From assembly GCF_000224145.3 (NCBI RefSeq), contig NW_004190428.2, forward strand, positions 62,001 to 126,000: a stretch of DNA of 64,000 nucleotides. The letters run 5' to 3'. Made by a program: the position numbers and the translations under genes. The notes below the pieces were generated by a model. That model was not told the origin of the DNA. It made no database searches and saw only the letters and a list, made by a program, of their open reading frames with translations. Positions 1 to 19,798 of the stretch are shown piece after piece. Position 1 is the stretch's first letter; every line of letters begins with the position of its first letter. The DNA is from Ciona intestinalis. Lineage: Eukaryota > Chordata > Ascidiacea > Phlebobranchia > Cionidae.

Positions 1-930
1 TGGTGTATAAGAAGTCACCAATGTTATAACTCGACAGTGAGCATGAGATGTATAAATACACCATGTGTGTCTGGTGCATAAGAAGTCACCCATGTTATAA
101 CTCGACAGTGAGCATGAGGTGTATGAGTACACCATGTGTGTCTGGTGTATAAGAAGTCACCCATGTTATAACTCGACAGTGAGCATGTGGTGTATGAGTA
201 CACCATGTGTGTCTGGTGTATAAGAAGTCACCCATGTTATAACTCGACAGTGAGCATGGGGTGTATGAATACACCATGTGTGTCTGGTGTATAAGAAGAC
301 ACCAATGTTATAACTCGACAGTGAGCATGAGGTGTATGAATACACCATGTGTGTCTGGTGTATAAGAAGTCACCCACGTTATAACTCGACAGTGAGCATG
401 AGGTGTATGGATACACCATGTGTGTCTGGTGTGTAAGAAGACACTCACGTTATAACTTGACAGTGAGCATGAGGTGTATGAATACACCATGTGTGTCTGG
501 TGTATAAGAAGACACCCATGTTATAACTCGACAGTGAGCATGAGGTGTATGAATACACCATGTGTGTCTGGTGTATAAGAAGACACCCATGTTATAACTT
601 GACAGTGAGCATAAGGTGTATTAATACACCATGTGTGTCTGGTGTATAAGAAGACACCCATGTTATAACTCCACAGTGAGCATGGGGTGTATAAATACAC
701 CATGTGTGTTTGGTGTATAAGATGACACCCATGTTATAACTCGACAGTGAGCATGAGGTGTATAAATACACCACGTGTGTTTGGTGTATAAGAAGACACC
801 CATGTTATAACTCGACAGTGAGCATGAGGTGTATGAATACACCATGTGTGTTTGGTGTATAAGAAGACACCCATGTTATAACTCGACAGTGAGCATGAGG
901 TGTATGGTCACATTATATATGTCTGGTGTA
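1..930. repeat. 71-bp minisatellite array (array 1)
   Basis: About 13 head-to-tail copies of a 71-bp unit, cut by the left window edge. The unit contains two short inverted repeats, GTGTATGAATACAC and GGTGTATAAGAAGACACC, so single strands could form small hairpins. Because 71 is not a multiple of three, each copy yields an open frame of about 60 codons in a shifting register; these are not genes. The same family recurs at 8236-9135, 23718-23992, 28252-28662, 29640-31335, 36438-36893, 47964-48747 and 57945-58370. Confidence 0.95.
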
Positions 931-942
931 TAAAAATACATA

Positions 943-1138
943 TAGTAGGGTGGGGGAAGGTGGGACACCTTTAGCACATAATATCTAAATATCCGGATCA
1001 CGTTTTAAACAATTAACAACGGTCTATGGGAGTCGTGAGGGTATTGTTTTATAATTTTTCAAATGTTCTTTGTTTACCACTAAATGAGACGAGAAAATAT
1101 AATGAAAAGGTGTCCCATCTTCCCCCACCCACTGTATA
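943..1138. mobile_element. ~190-bp TIR MITE (GGTGGGGGAAGATGGGACACC family)
   Basis: The ends are inverted copies of TAGGGTGGGGGAAGATGGGA, and the flanks suggest a TA target duplication. The interior is shared with other copies and includes TTCTTTGAATGTTCTTTGTTTAC-like sequence near the 3' third. There is no coding capacity. It is non-autonomous, probably mobilised by a Tc1/mariner-type transposase (inferred from TA only). Confidence 0.75.
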
Positions 1139-1167
1139 GCTCGACAGAGGGTATAAGCTACACTTAC

Positions 1168-2844
1168 CGCGCACAAACTGGCGCAATCATTCGCGGCCAG
1201 TCTCGAAACGACATCACGATACACACGATGTTAATCAGCAAATTAACATCGAATAAAACGAGGTAGACCAATTCCGGCACTATGACCACCATCTGTATCA
1301 CTGCAAAAATGACGTCAGACATGACGCAAAACAACGTCAGAAAGAAGGCTTTCCTCATGAATTGGATGATACGGCGACCCTGCTGCGTCTTTCCCCTGAT
1401 TCATAAAGTGACTTGGTAATGTTACGTATTATGTTGTAGTACATTGGTGATTAATACGACATGCGTATTGACGGTTTGTACTAGAATAGGTTAGGTAATA
1501 ATATTGTTATCGAAAAAGGAAATTTATATTTTAAATTCACTCTAGCGAATTTATTTTGTGTTTGTTTAAGCGGCGAATATACTACAGCGTACCTCGCCTC
1601 GGTGTAAAATGAACCAGCCACGAAATATCGACACCCATATTTTATATTTGCTTTATACATGATACAAAAATCTATATCGAGCATGAGGTGTTTTCATATC
1701 ATAACAAAAACGCATGCCTGAACCTGAAAGGTTACGGAATGAATAACTCGTCAACCAAAATAGGTTCCATTAATTTAAGCTACCTCTTAGACTTTTTCGC
1801 GCCCTCACTGGTCGAAGCATTACTTGGTGATTTTGGTTTCTTCATTAAATCAGTAAATGACGTAGTGCTCACGTGACTTAGACGGAAAATCCCCTTCTTC
1901 GTCTTATCGCCGCCATCTTTTTTTTGTGTCTTCCGATAAAAAACGCTCTTCGTGTTAAAGTAGCCGCCTCGATGAGGTGGTTTGCCTACATACGACACCG
2001 CTACTTTGGTATGGTCTTCATCTGAAACTACTCGTTTCGGTTCTGAAGACGAGACTTCATCCGAATTTTTTTCCGGGACAGAATTCTCTTCATACGAAGC
2101 CGAAGCGTTTTCTGCGTTCGTATTCGCTCTCGCAGCTCGCGTGCTTTGGCTCCGATACCTCTGCGTCTTCTTAGTAAGCAACGGGTACATAAACAGCGCC
2201 AACAAGCTCACTTGAAATGAAACAGTAAACGCCACTACTAAGCAGGTTACGAGATCGAATCCCGATACGTCCGCTGCGTCTCTGCACCCAGAATCTGTCG
2301 CTTCGTAACGCCACCCAGTTATTTCAGGTAAAATATAAATGACAGTGAGCACGGCGCCTCCGCTCAACATAACAACCAATGTTGCCCAACTTATAAAAGT
2401 AACCACTGGGTTCAATATATGTGATAGAACCGGGTTAGCGTAGAAAATGCTCTGTCTCATCCACAGGAAAATATAGATTGGATAAAGACTGAGGGAATAA
2501 AACACAGCGCTGACTGAAACAGTTGTAACACAGTTTTTATCATTCGTCCACCCAGTGATCGCAACAGCTTCGTCAGATACAAATCTTGCAACCGCCATTA
2601 CAAGACTTACAAGGCATAATCTGTAAAGCATTTTTCCTTTTTTGCCGCTGATTTCCCTCCCAGGTGAGCATTTGGTGATAGTAGCATACCGTGACAAACA
2701 AACTAGAAGATATAATGAAAATATGATCACTATACTGAGGACGATTTGTGAGAAAATCCAGTACAGTTCGGAGAAAGGTTCTTTTGGTTTTCCATCGATA
2801 TCAGTTAGGTTTTTCAAGTCCGATAAATTTCCCAAAATTTTCAT
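1168..2844 (-). CDS. Putative seven-transmembrane protein, two exons visible, 3' end incomplete
   Basis: Exon 1 (1784-2844) starts at an ATG and codes about 354 residues: five hydrophobic helices near residues 28-50, 70-90, 107-130, 148-172 and 196-222, then a long hydrophilic Ser/Lys/Glu-rich loop ending in a basic stretch. A donor (GTAGCT, at 1783) and an acceptor after AATCAG (exon 2 begins at 1395) join in frame. Exon 2 (1168-1395) adds two more helices followed by FRDWPRM, and ends at a strong GTAAGT donor, so at least one more exon lies to the left, possibly inside or beyond the 71-bp array. The layout, five helices plus a large cytoplasmic loop plus two helices, fits a GPCR-like receptor with a long third intracellular loop. 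I see no DRY or NPxxY motif and do not recognise the family, so ligand and coupling are unknown. Confidence 0.6.
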
Positions 2845-2909
2845 TCTGTTTTTAATGTTTTGTAATTAATTTTCTTTTGATTAATTTTTCATTTCCTGAA
2901 AAACACAGA

Positions 2910-3640
2910 AACGGTTGGTGGTTAGCGCGCCTGCTTCCAACCTTGGAGGTTTCAGCTCAAGGCTCGATGATGCTACTATTGTAGGCTTACATATTCGTAT
3001 GCGCAAAATACTTCAGGGCAATTACCGAAAGCAAGTGGTCCCTTATAGGTAGGGATGCACATTACAGAATTTCGAATCCATGAGATTCGAATCCTTTTGT
3101 ATTCGAATCTAATTACGGGATTCGGTATTCTGTTTAATGAGGTCATCACACGTCACCTCATATACTGTATTAACAAATTTTGAAACTTATTAATTTAAAA
3201 AAAAAAAATTTTGTGTTTGTGGGACTTTCGAGAGTAAACGTTTCGTAACGTCTTTCCATAGCCTGCTATACGTTTCATGACGCAAAAACTACTCAATAGT
3301 ACAATTTTTGATCATTTTACAGCTTATGATCCAACAAGGCTGCTATGAAAGAGTCAATAAACTGACTTTTGTGGGTAAAATTCATTTTTCCTATAAATAT
3401 AAAAGATTCGAAATTCTAGATTCTAATTAAAGTATTCCAGGATATCCTAGAATACCTAATTATTCTGTAATGTGCATCCCTATTTGTAGGTTGTCTACAT
3501 TGTTATTCACACAATAAAAAAATGGAAAATTCGAAATATAATCACCCACAAAGTAACATACGTGGTAACTCGTAAGCTGGCACGATAGGTGTAAACAGAA
3601 CATCCATGTTATAACGACCATCGAGAATAAATAGCAGTTA
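2910..3640 (+). mobile_element. tRNA-derived SINE, split by a MITE
   Basis: The left part (about 2914-3049) has a Pol III box A-like TGGTTAGCGCG and a box B-like GGCTC region. The right part (3483-3640) carries the conserved SINE body and tail (CACCCACAAAGTAACATAC, then a tail like that of the 98-bp satellite). The two halves line up with uninterrupted copies elsewhere in the window. It resembles the composite tRNA-related SINE described from Ciona (from memory). Confidence 0.7.
3050..3482. mobile_element. hAT-like MITE inside a SINE
   Basis: 433 bp bounded by inverted repeats TAGGGATGCACATTACAGAA and its complement at the right end. The flanks CTTATAGG (3042-3049) and TTTGTAGG (3483-3490) look like a decayed 8-bp target duplication, as expected for hAT elements. 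The interior is AT-rich and non-coding. The diverged duplication suggests an old insertion. Confidence 0.75.
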
Positions 3641-3779
3641 CACTCATGCGTTTAAAAGTAGTTTTGTGCGGGAACTACCTTTCCAACTGTGCTACACTAT
3701 TTATCTATATTTTATTAAACGATGATAAATCAACAAAGTAAGCTTTTTTTAGTTTTATTTGTTTTATACACTAAACTAA

Positions 3780-4115
3780 AGCGAGCTACGCTGTTGTGTA
3801 AACGTCGCTTAAAAGAACAAACAAAGAAATGTCTACGCTGACCTGCGCTGAACAACGCTGGGTGTAGATATTTCTTTGTTTGTTTTTTTTACACCGAGAC
3901 AAGCTACGCTGTAGTGTAAACGCAGCTTAACACAACAAACAAAGAAAGATCTACGCTGACCTGCGCTGAACAACGCTGGGTGTAGATATTTCTTTGTTTG
4001 TTTTTTTTTACACCGAGACAAGCTACGCTGTAGTGTAAACGCAGCTTAAAACAACAAACAAAGAAATATCTACGCTGACATGCGCTGAACAACGCTGGGT
4101 GTAAATATCTATTCT
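3780..4115. repeat. Tandem ~120-bp foldback repeat
   Basis: Nearly three units of about 120 bp. Each holds inverted arms (ACAAACAAAGAAATATCTAC and its complement) flanking a core with GCTGAACAACGCTGGG, plus GCTACGCTGTAGTGTAAACG. Related single units occur at 5145-5215, 6470-6730, 6715-7090, 52425-52480 and 53270-53420. Long open frames across the array are chance. Confidence 0.85.
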
Positions 4116-4364
4116 TTAATTTAAACTCCGCTTTCCCTGCGCTACATTACAAGCAGCGTAAATGCTGCTTACCTGCGCATTAAAGTTAACAATATACAAA
4201 AACATAGTAAGTCGAATCATGTCTTTTCACGGACACTAAGGTGTAATATATGAGTCATGTCTTCTCTTTTACTCCTAAGTGTAGCGGGATACCTTTAACG
4301 GTGTTTCGACAGCGAGCATGAGGTGTATGATGCATAAAAATATCCCAGTATGTGTTGGTATAAA

Positions 4365-4845
4365 AATGCGCGACGAACAGTGTACCATTTCGTTGGATAA
4401 ACGACAAATAGTGTACCAGTTCGTTGGATAAACGACGAACAGTGTACCATTTCGTTGGATAAACGATAAACAGTGTACCGGTTCGTTGGATAAACGACGA
4501 ACAGTGTACCGGTTCGTGAGATAAACGACGAACAGTGTACCGGTTCGTGAGATAAACGACAAACAGTGTACCGAATATAAATAAGCGACAAACAGTGTAC
4601 CGGTTCGTGGGATAAACGACAAACGTTGTACCGGTTTATGGGATAAACGACAAACAGTGTACCGGTTTGTGAGATAAACGACAAACAGTGTACCGGTTCG
4701 TGGAATAAACGACAAACAGTGTACCGGTTCGTTGGATAAACGACAAACGGTGTACCGGTTCCTGGGATAAACGACAAACAGTGTACCGGTTCGTGGGATA
4801 AACGACAAACGTTGTACCGAACATAAAATAAACGACGAACACTGA
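4365..4845. repeat. 31-bp minisatellite
   Basis: About 15 copies of a unit containing ACAGTGTACCGGTTCGTGG and GATAAACGAC. Several long open frames on the minus strand (up to 202 codons) come from low stop density in the unit and repeat the same peptide in different registers. No start or splice context supports coding. Confidence 0.9.
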
Positions 4846-4879
4846 TATGCATAAGCGGTTACGTCACGGCCGTGGGAAA

Positions 4880-5515
4880 CCATGCGAAACGTGTAGGAAA
4901 CGAATTAGGTCATAAACGCTATTGTCTTTCATAATACCGCGGAACAAGTAAAATAGAGCGAACGATTTGTATTATAACGTCATAATGCCTCTCCCCCGCT
5001 TTAAAATAATATTTCAGACAACTTGCGTCAATAATTCTACGCGCGTTTTACGTAATTAAGTCAACCTTTATATAATGATAACGAAAGTGATTATCTACGT
5101 ATGCTGTGTAATGGTATGCGTTTTGCTTTGCGAAAGTCGCTAAATAAAACAAACAAAGAAATATCTACGCTAACCTGCGCTGAACAACGCTGGGTCTAGA
5201 TATTTCTTTGTTTGCCATTTTAACTTCATTAAAGCTATTCTGAACAATGAATACCCGTTACATCATGTACGTTTACTACATACTACTTGCCTAGAATCTA
5301 AACCTATCCAGGTAATAGTTTATACCTATTTCCGTAACCGAATACGATAGCGAAGATCAAATTAATTTAGAACGAAAAACAAATTAGCAACAAAACGAAA
5401 GTTAAAACACTCAACGACTAAAAACTATTTAAGTAAATTTGTCAAATAAAAGGTGAGTGCTAAACTCACAATATAGTATAAAACTATAAATTAACTCATA
5501 GATTGTCGTAATATA
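4880..5515. other. Intergenic, no gene seen
   Basis: AT-rich unique-looking sequence with one foldback unit at about 5145-5215. No exon, RNA gene or conserved motif recognised. Confidence 0.6.
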
Positions 5516-5711
5516 TAGTAGAGTGGGGGAAGATGGGACACCTTTTCGTTTAGTTTTCTCTATTCATTTGGTACGAAACAAAGAACATTCAATGAATTAT
5601 AAAACCGTATCTTCACGACTTCCACAGACCGTTGTGAATTGTTTAAAACACGATCAGGCTATTTGGATATTATGTGTTAAAGGTTTCCCATCTTCCCCCA
5701 CTCTACTATAC
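5516..5711. mobile_element. ~190-bp TIR MITE copy
   Basis: Both inverted ends are present (TAGAGTGGGGGAAGATGGGA and its complement) with TA at both flanks. Same family as 943-1138. Confidence 0.8.
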
Positions 5712-6009
5712 GCCTAAAACTTATATTTGTATAAAAACTTTAAATTTGTAGCTTAAACGTTACAAAGCTGACTTGAATGTTAACGCTAGCCTCACATCAT
5801 TGTACTATGGCAGCAACACACGAATAAAACACAGGATATTAGTTTTATCTTTACCGTTTAGGAAATGCTATGTTTTTGCGGTGAAACGCCTAAATGAGCA
5901 CAGGAAATAACATTGTTTATAAACGAAACTTTAGCCGATCGTTCTGAAGCGCCTTTTTGTACGTTTAGGATCATTTCCGTAACAGTTTAAGCTGGTACTA
6001 AAACTTGGA

Positions 6010-6290
6010 GAACATAAATTGCATTTATGGATGCTAAACTCATGATCAGCAGATGTTTCGGACAGTAACTTGGCGGATAGTAACCTCTTTTACACTGATG
6101 ATGGACCAAGTTACTGTCTGGATACTAAACTCATGATCAGCAGATGTTTTGAACAGTAACTTGGTGGATAGTAACCTCTTTTACACTGATGATGGACCAA
6201 GTTACTGTCCGAAACATTTGCTAATCATGAGTTTAGTATCCAGACAATAACTTGGTCCATCATCAGTGTAAAATAATAAGCGCTCAGTAA
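6010..6290. repeat. Tandem plus inverted repeat (foldback)
   Basis: A ~115-bp segment (ACTCATGATCAGCAGATGTT, ACAGTAACTTGG, ACTGATGATGGACCAAGTTA) occurs twice in direct order, then once inverted, so the right part can pair with the left as a long hairpin. Short fragments recur at about 40845 and 42895. Confidence 0.8.
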
Positions 6291-6469
6291 AAGCAACGTA
6301 ATAGCGTGGGCAAGGTAAAATAACTACGTAACTCAAGACACGAGAAATTGACATCACCGGCAACGCTCTCTTGTTTACTATTCCCATCGAAGCGTTTCCA
6401 TAACAACAATATAAACATTTCCTTTCGAAAACAATGAAATTCAATTTAAGTCAAAACTGTTTATTGTGT

Positions 6470-7090
6470 TACGCCGCTTAAAAGAACTGAAATATATATG
6501 TACGTTGAACAACGCTGGGTGTAGATATCGTAAGGTGGAGGTAAGACGGGACACCTTTAGCATAAATTATCCAAAAATGGGACTTGTGAGGATACGGATC
6601 TACATTTCTTTGAGTGTGTTTTGTTTACCACTAAATGATAAGTTTGAACGATAAGGTGTCCCATCTTACCCCACTTGACTATATTCTTTGTTTGGTATTT
6701 CTACACCGAGGCGAGCTACGCTGTAGTGTAAACGCCGACCAAAGAACAAACTAAGAAATATCTACGCTGAACAACGCTGGGTGTAGATCTCGTAGGGTGG
6801 GGTAAGATGGGACACTTTTAGCAAATATTATCCAAATATCTTGATCGTGTTTTAAACAATTAACAACGGTCTATGGGAGTTGTAAGGATACGGTTCTATG
6901 TTTCTTTGAATGTTGTTTGTTTACTATCAAATGAGACGAGAAAATTAAATAAAAATGCGTCCTATCTTACCCCACTCCTCTAAATTTCTTTGTTTGTTCT
7001 TTTACACCGAGCCAAGCTACGTTGCAGTGAAGAAGGACATTCAAAAATAATATCTACGATAACCTGCGCTGAACAACGCTGGGTGTAGAT
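6470..7090. mobile_element. Foldback units carrying two nested TIR MITEs
   Basis: Two foldback units related to 3780-4115 are each split by a TIR MITE (6531-6681 and 6793-6982) at the same point, between GGGTGTAGAT and TTCTTTGTTTG. A third foldback unit follows without an insert. The shared breakpoint implies either one nested insertion later duplicated or strong target preference for the same TA. Confidence 0.75.
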
Positions 7091-7272
7091 ATTTTTTCTG
7101 ATATATTTTAACATAACTGAATAACTAAAGCGCAGACGAAAAGTATATTTTTCGTGCTTTCGAATTTAAAAGAAAAGTTGTCCCATCTTATTTCAACTTT
7201 TAAATAGTTTCGTGTTCTGGATTCTTTGTCTAAAAACGTTTTTTTAGTATTTTTCCAGCTTTAAATATACAC

Positions 7273-7448
7273 TAGGGTGGGGAAGATGGGACATCTTTTC
7301 ATTCTATTTTCTTTTTCCCATTTGGTAGTAAAGAATTATAAAATATTGTCACGAATCACAACTACCACAGAATTTTGTTGGTTGTTTAAAACAAGATCAG
7401 GATTTTTAGATATTATGTGCTAAATGTGTCCCATCTTCCCCAACAGTA
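7273..7448. mobile_element. ~190-bp TIR MITE copy, diverged
   Basis: Left end TAGGGTGGGGAAGATGGGAC and a right end with its complement in slightly decayed form. Same internal order as 943-1138. Confidence 0.7.
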
Positions 7449-7449
7449 T

Positions 7450-8235
7450 TCTTTGCTTAAATATATTAAATAACTTTAATAAGAAACTATATTGTACTTC
7501 ATACATAAAACTGTAGCAAAAATTCATTTACTGTAACATTAGTAATATTGGACATCATACTTATAAAAAGCGCCTAAATAAATCTTTGCGTTAATATTTT
7601 TCGAGCTGCCCTACCATTCTACACTTCTAATAGCAACTAAACTAAAACTTTTTCGAAAATTCAGTGGCTTTTCTAATCTCATTTGGCACTGCATCTCATA
7701 AACATGTTTTCCTAAATGAAAACGACTTCGGCCAAATTATCTTAATTTAATTTGGCAAGACTTCAAAGAGATTGAATCAAACCTCGCAAGAAAACAACAA
7801 CGTCTGCCCGTGTTACAATTTTAAGAACGGAAACCTAGCAAAAGAGTGAATCCATTGGGAAAAGCGGTCAGTATTTGAAAAAAGTGAAAGAAAACAGTCA
7901 CGTATTCCCCTGGCTACTTACCGAAACTTAAACAGCGAGCTGAATCCCCATGTGGAATCTAAGAGTCATTTAATACACGTACGACCCCCTTCTGAGTTAT
8001 ACGCGGCGGTCTAACAGTTTAAGAGAAAGATATTTTAAAGACAAATCTGTTAACGGGTTTCTAATAAATGGCTGTTACATCAGAACTCACTTTGCGACGC
8101 CTTAATCGATTGGCTTAACAAATACGGTGTAATTTCATTAGAGCGATATTTTAGGCTTTAAAAATAGGTGGTATTGGGGCTAATGAATGATTTTTGGCAT
8201 TCACGGTGTGATGTTTTTAAGTTTTGATTGACTTG
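7450..8235. other. Intergenic, no gene seen
   Basis: AT-rich, no recognisable exon, repeat family or RNA gene. Confidence 0.6.
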
Positions 8236-9135
8236 AATGTGTGTCTGGTGTATAAGAAGACACCTATGTTATAACTCAACAGTGAGCATGAGGTGTATGA
8301 ATACACCATGTGTGTCTGGTGTATAAGAAGACACCCATGTTATAACTCGACAGTGAGCATGAGGTACATAAATACACCATGTGTGTCTGGTGTATAAAAA
8401 GACACCCATGTTATAACTCGACAGTGAGCATGAGGTGTATGAATACACCATGTGTGTCTGGTGTATAAGAAGACACCCATGTTATAACTCGACAGTGAGC
8501 ATGAGGTGGATGAATACACCATGTGTGTCTGGTGTATAAGAAGACACCCATTTTATAACTTGACAGTGAGCATGAGGTGTATGAATATACCACGTGTGTC
8601 TGGTGTATAAGAAGACACCCATGTTATAACTCGACAGTGAGCATGAGGTGTATGAATACACCATGTGTGTCTGGTGTATAAGAAGACACCCATGTTATAA
8701 CTCGACAGTGAGCATGAGGTACATAAATACACCATGTGTGTCTGGTGTATAAGAAGACACCCATGTTATAACTCGACAGTGAGCATGAGGTGTATGAATA
8801 CACCATGTGTGTCTGGTGTATAAGAAGACACCCATGTTATAACTCGACAGTGAGCATGAGGTGGATGAATACACCATGTGTGTCTGGTGTATAAGAAGAC
8901 ACCCATGTTATAACTTGACAGTGAGCATGAGGTGTATGAATACACCACGTGTGTCTGGTGTATAAGAAGACACCCATGTTATAACTCGACAGTGAGCATG
9001 AGGTGTGTGAATACACCATGTGTGTCTGGTGTATAAGAAGACAGCCATGTTATAACTCGACAGTGAGCATGAGGTGTATGAATACACCACGTGTGTCTGG
9101 TGTATAAGAAAACACCCATGTTATAACTCGAGAGT
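8236..9135. repeat. 71-bp minisatellite array (array 2)
   Basis: About 12.5 copies in the same orientation as array 1. A higher-order pattern is visible: a block of five variant units at 8340-8690 (including one with GAGGTACATAAATAC and one with GAGGTGGATGAATAC) recurs in the same order at 8695-9045, so expansion went by multi-unit duplication of 355 bp. Confidence 0.95.
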
Positions 9136-9597
9136 GACCATGAGAGTGGCAACTATGAATAAGTCACTCCGTGTTACATCATAACAGATTACACCAAATG
9201 CTACCAAATACTCTGCAAACAAGATCGATTGTAACTAATGAATATATATCGACAGTTACTGACGTGGTAATTATTCTTTTTTTACACTTTCTAACTTTTA
9301 AATGTTTTTTTTTATATTAATTTGCCGAAAAACGTGTATTTCCCTTTACCTACTGTGTTATTTTGGATCAAAAATGAGGTTCAGTTTGTCTTTTACGTAA
9401 CAATGTCTATTTGTATGGCTCTTGGTGTGAACCAAAATTTAAATGTGTGGAAAAATGATTTAAGATATTTCGTCTATAACACAAACGTCACTTTTATTTG
9501 TAATATTTATTCGCGAGTTTGAGCTGAATCTCGGTGCACAGTGAACGGCCGGTAAAGAAAAAATGATTTGGCATGAAACAAGAATATTCTAGAATGA

Positions 9598-9885
9598 AAA
9601 AGAGTGACGTCACGACAGAAGAAAGTTTCATGACGTCACATACATGTAATAGTTTTGATACGTCATTGACAAAAGTTGATTAATTTGCCATGTCATGTTT
9701 TCATGACGTTATATTTTGTGAGGTCATTTATATTTCGTGACGTCACTTATTTTCCATAACTTCATTCACAATATGTGCGACGATACGTGGCGTCAGAAAT
9801 GTGAGTGACGTCACGGATTCTGATGTCACTTACCGTCGCATTTCGTGACGTCACTTATAAAGTTCTTACGTCACAGCGACCGGTT
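9598..9885. promoter_or_regulatory. Cluster of CRE-like TGACGTCA motifs
   Basis: At least five exact TGACGTCA palindromes (near 9605, 9633, 9738, 9806 and 9848) and several half or near sites (ACGTCA, TGACGTT, TGAGGTCA, GGCGTCAG) lie in under 300 bp. TGACGTCA is the full CREB/ATF site. The cluster is just beyond the K+ channel stop codon on that gene's 3' side. It may be an enhancer or a decayed repeat unit; function is inferred from motif density only. Confidence 0.5.
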
Positions 9886-9907
9886 CGTTCTGGAAGCAGC
9901 GAACGCA

Positions 9908-18336
<8,429 letters not shown>

Positions 18337-18380
18337 CTGAAAAATTTGGTAAAAAAAATAATTTTATTTTGTAAAATCAT

Positions 18381-18623
18381 NNNNNNNNNNNNNNNNNNNN
18401 NNNNNNNNNNNNNNNNNNNNNNNNNNNNNNNNNNNNNNNNNNNNNNNNNNNNNNNNNNNNNNNNNNNNNNNNNNNNNNNNNNNNNNNNNNNNNNNNNNNN
18501 NNNNNNNNNNNNNNNNNNNNNNNNNNNNNNNNNNNNNNNNNNNNNNNNNNNNNNNNNNNNNNNNNNNNNNNNNNNNNNNNNNNNNNNNNNNNNNNNNNNN
18601 NNNNNNNNNNNNNNNNNNNNNNN
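18381..18623. other. Assembly gap (243 N)
   Basis: Run of N directly upstream of the first visible EAG exon and directly before duplicate copy B. PAS-domain exons may be missing here. Confidence 0.99.
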
Positions 18624-19298
18624 TGTTAATTGTAATGTCTTCTATTAGAGCAGCAAAATTTAAACATTATTTAAAAACAAAGCTTTGAATTGTGCCAAAT
18701 AAACATATAGTAGAAAACTAGACATAAATAGACGCTGTACAAGAAGACATTAATAATGAATGACTTAACTGGCATGGCTTACGATTAGCACGTACTAAGT
18801 TTGGCAAGGGTAACTTATTTTTATCTAATCTTGTTCGTAATCGTATAAATGTCAGAGTTAAAACTTATTGTTAGTTTTATAACATGACTACTGCCATAAC
18901 ATGGTGGTAAGAGTGCTTGAAGTGCAACCAGAAGGTATATGGTTCAAGGCTTGACGCTGCCACCAATGTGGGCATGTGTGTGTTTGGGTATGTCACTAAA
19001 AATCCATTGCTTCAACCCAGTGGTCACTGATGGGTTTTCCAAATTGTCAGTCATACAGAAAAACAATCACCAATACAGTTACATACCTAGTAACTTCTAT
19101 GCTAGTATGAGGTGTATAAACACCCATGCTATAACAACTGTTGCCTTGTGCCCACTTACCAGTTACCACGTATGTAACTTGTTTATCCTTGCATGGCAGG
19201 TCAACCACAGTCGTTATAACACGGGCGTTGTTTCATACACCTTGTGCCTGTTTACAAGTGTGTAACTTTGTAGGTGATGCTTTTTTTAAAGATTTTTT
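18624..19298. repeat. Duplicated segment, copy B
   Basis: Second copy of 17414-18090. It is bounded by gaps on both sides (18381-18623 and 19299-19798), and copy B lacks the S1 exon that follows copy A, which favours an alternative haplotype contig placed in tandem. Confidence 0.85.
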
Positions 19299-19798
19299 NN
19301 NNNNNNNNNNNNNNNNNNNNNNNNNNNNNNNNNNNNNNNNNNNNNNNNNNNNNNNNNNNNNNNNNNNNNNNNNNNNNNNNNNNNNNNNNNNNNNNNNNNN
19401 NNNNNNNNNNNNNNNNNNNNNNNNNNNNNNNNNNNNNNNNNNNNNNNNNNNNNNNNNNNNNNNNNNNNNNNNNNNNNNNNNNNNNNNNNNNNNNNNNNNN
19501 NNNNNNNNNNNNNNNNNNNNNNNNNNNNNNNNNNNNNNNNNNNNNNNNNNNNNNNNNNNNNNNNNNNNNNNNNNNNNNNNNNNNNNNNNNNNNNNNNNNN
19601 NNNNNNNNNNNNNNNNNNNNNNNNNNNNNNNNNNNNNNNNNNNNNNNNNNNNNNNNNNNNNNNNNNNNNNNNNNNNNNNNNNNNNNNNNNNNNNNNNNNN
19701 NNNNNNNNNNNNNNNNNNNNNNNNNNNNNNNNNNNNNNNNNNNNNNNNNNNNNNNNNNNNNNNNNNNNNNNNNNNNNNNNNNNNNNNNNNNNNNNNNN
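19299..19798. other. Assembly gap (500 N)
   Basis: Run of N between the EAG gene and the EYS gene. Missing 3' exons of EYS or 5' exons of EAG could lie here. Confidence 0.99.

Noticed and set aside
24-845. Overlapping ~60-codon open frames in the 71-bp arrays (also at 8269-9090, 29666-31455, 47900-48488 and 58000-58428)
   Set aside because: They step by exactly 71 bp, repeat the same peptide in rotating frames, and exist wherever the minisatellite does, including inside introns with proven phase joins. No coding evidence.
4275-4883. 202- and 185-codon minus-strand open frames
   Set aside because: 31-bp minisatellite translated in two registers; no splice sites, no domain, composition set by the unit.
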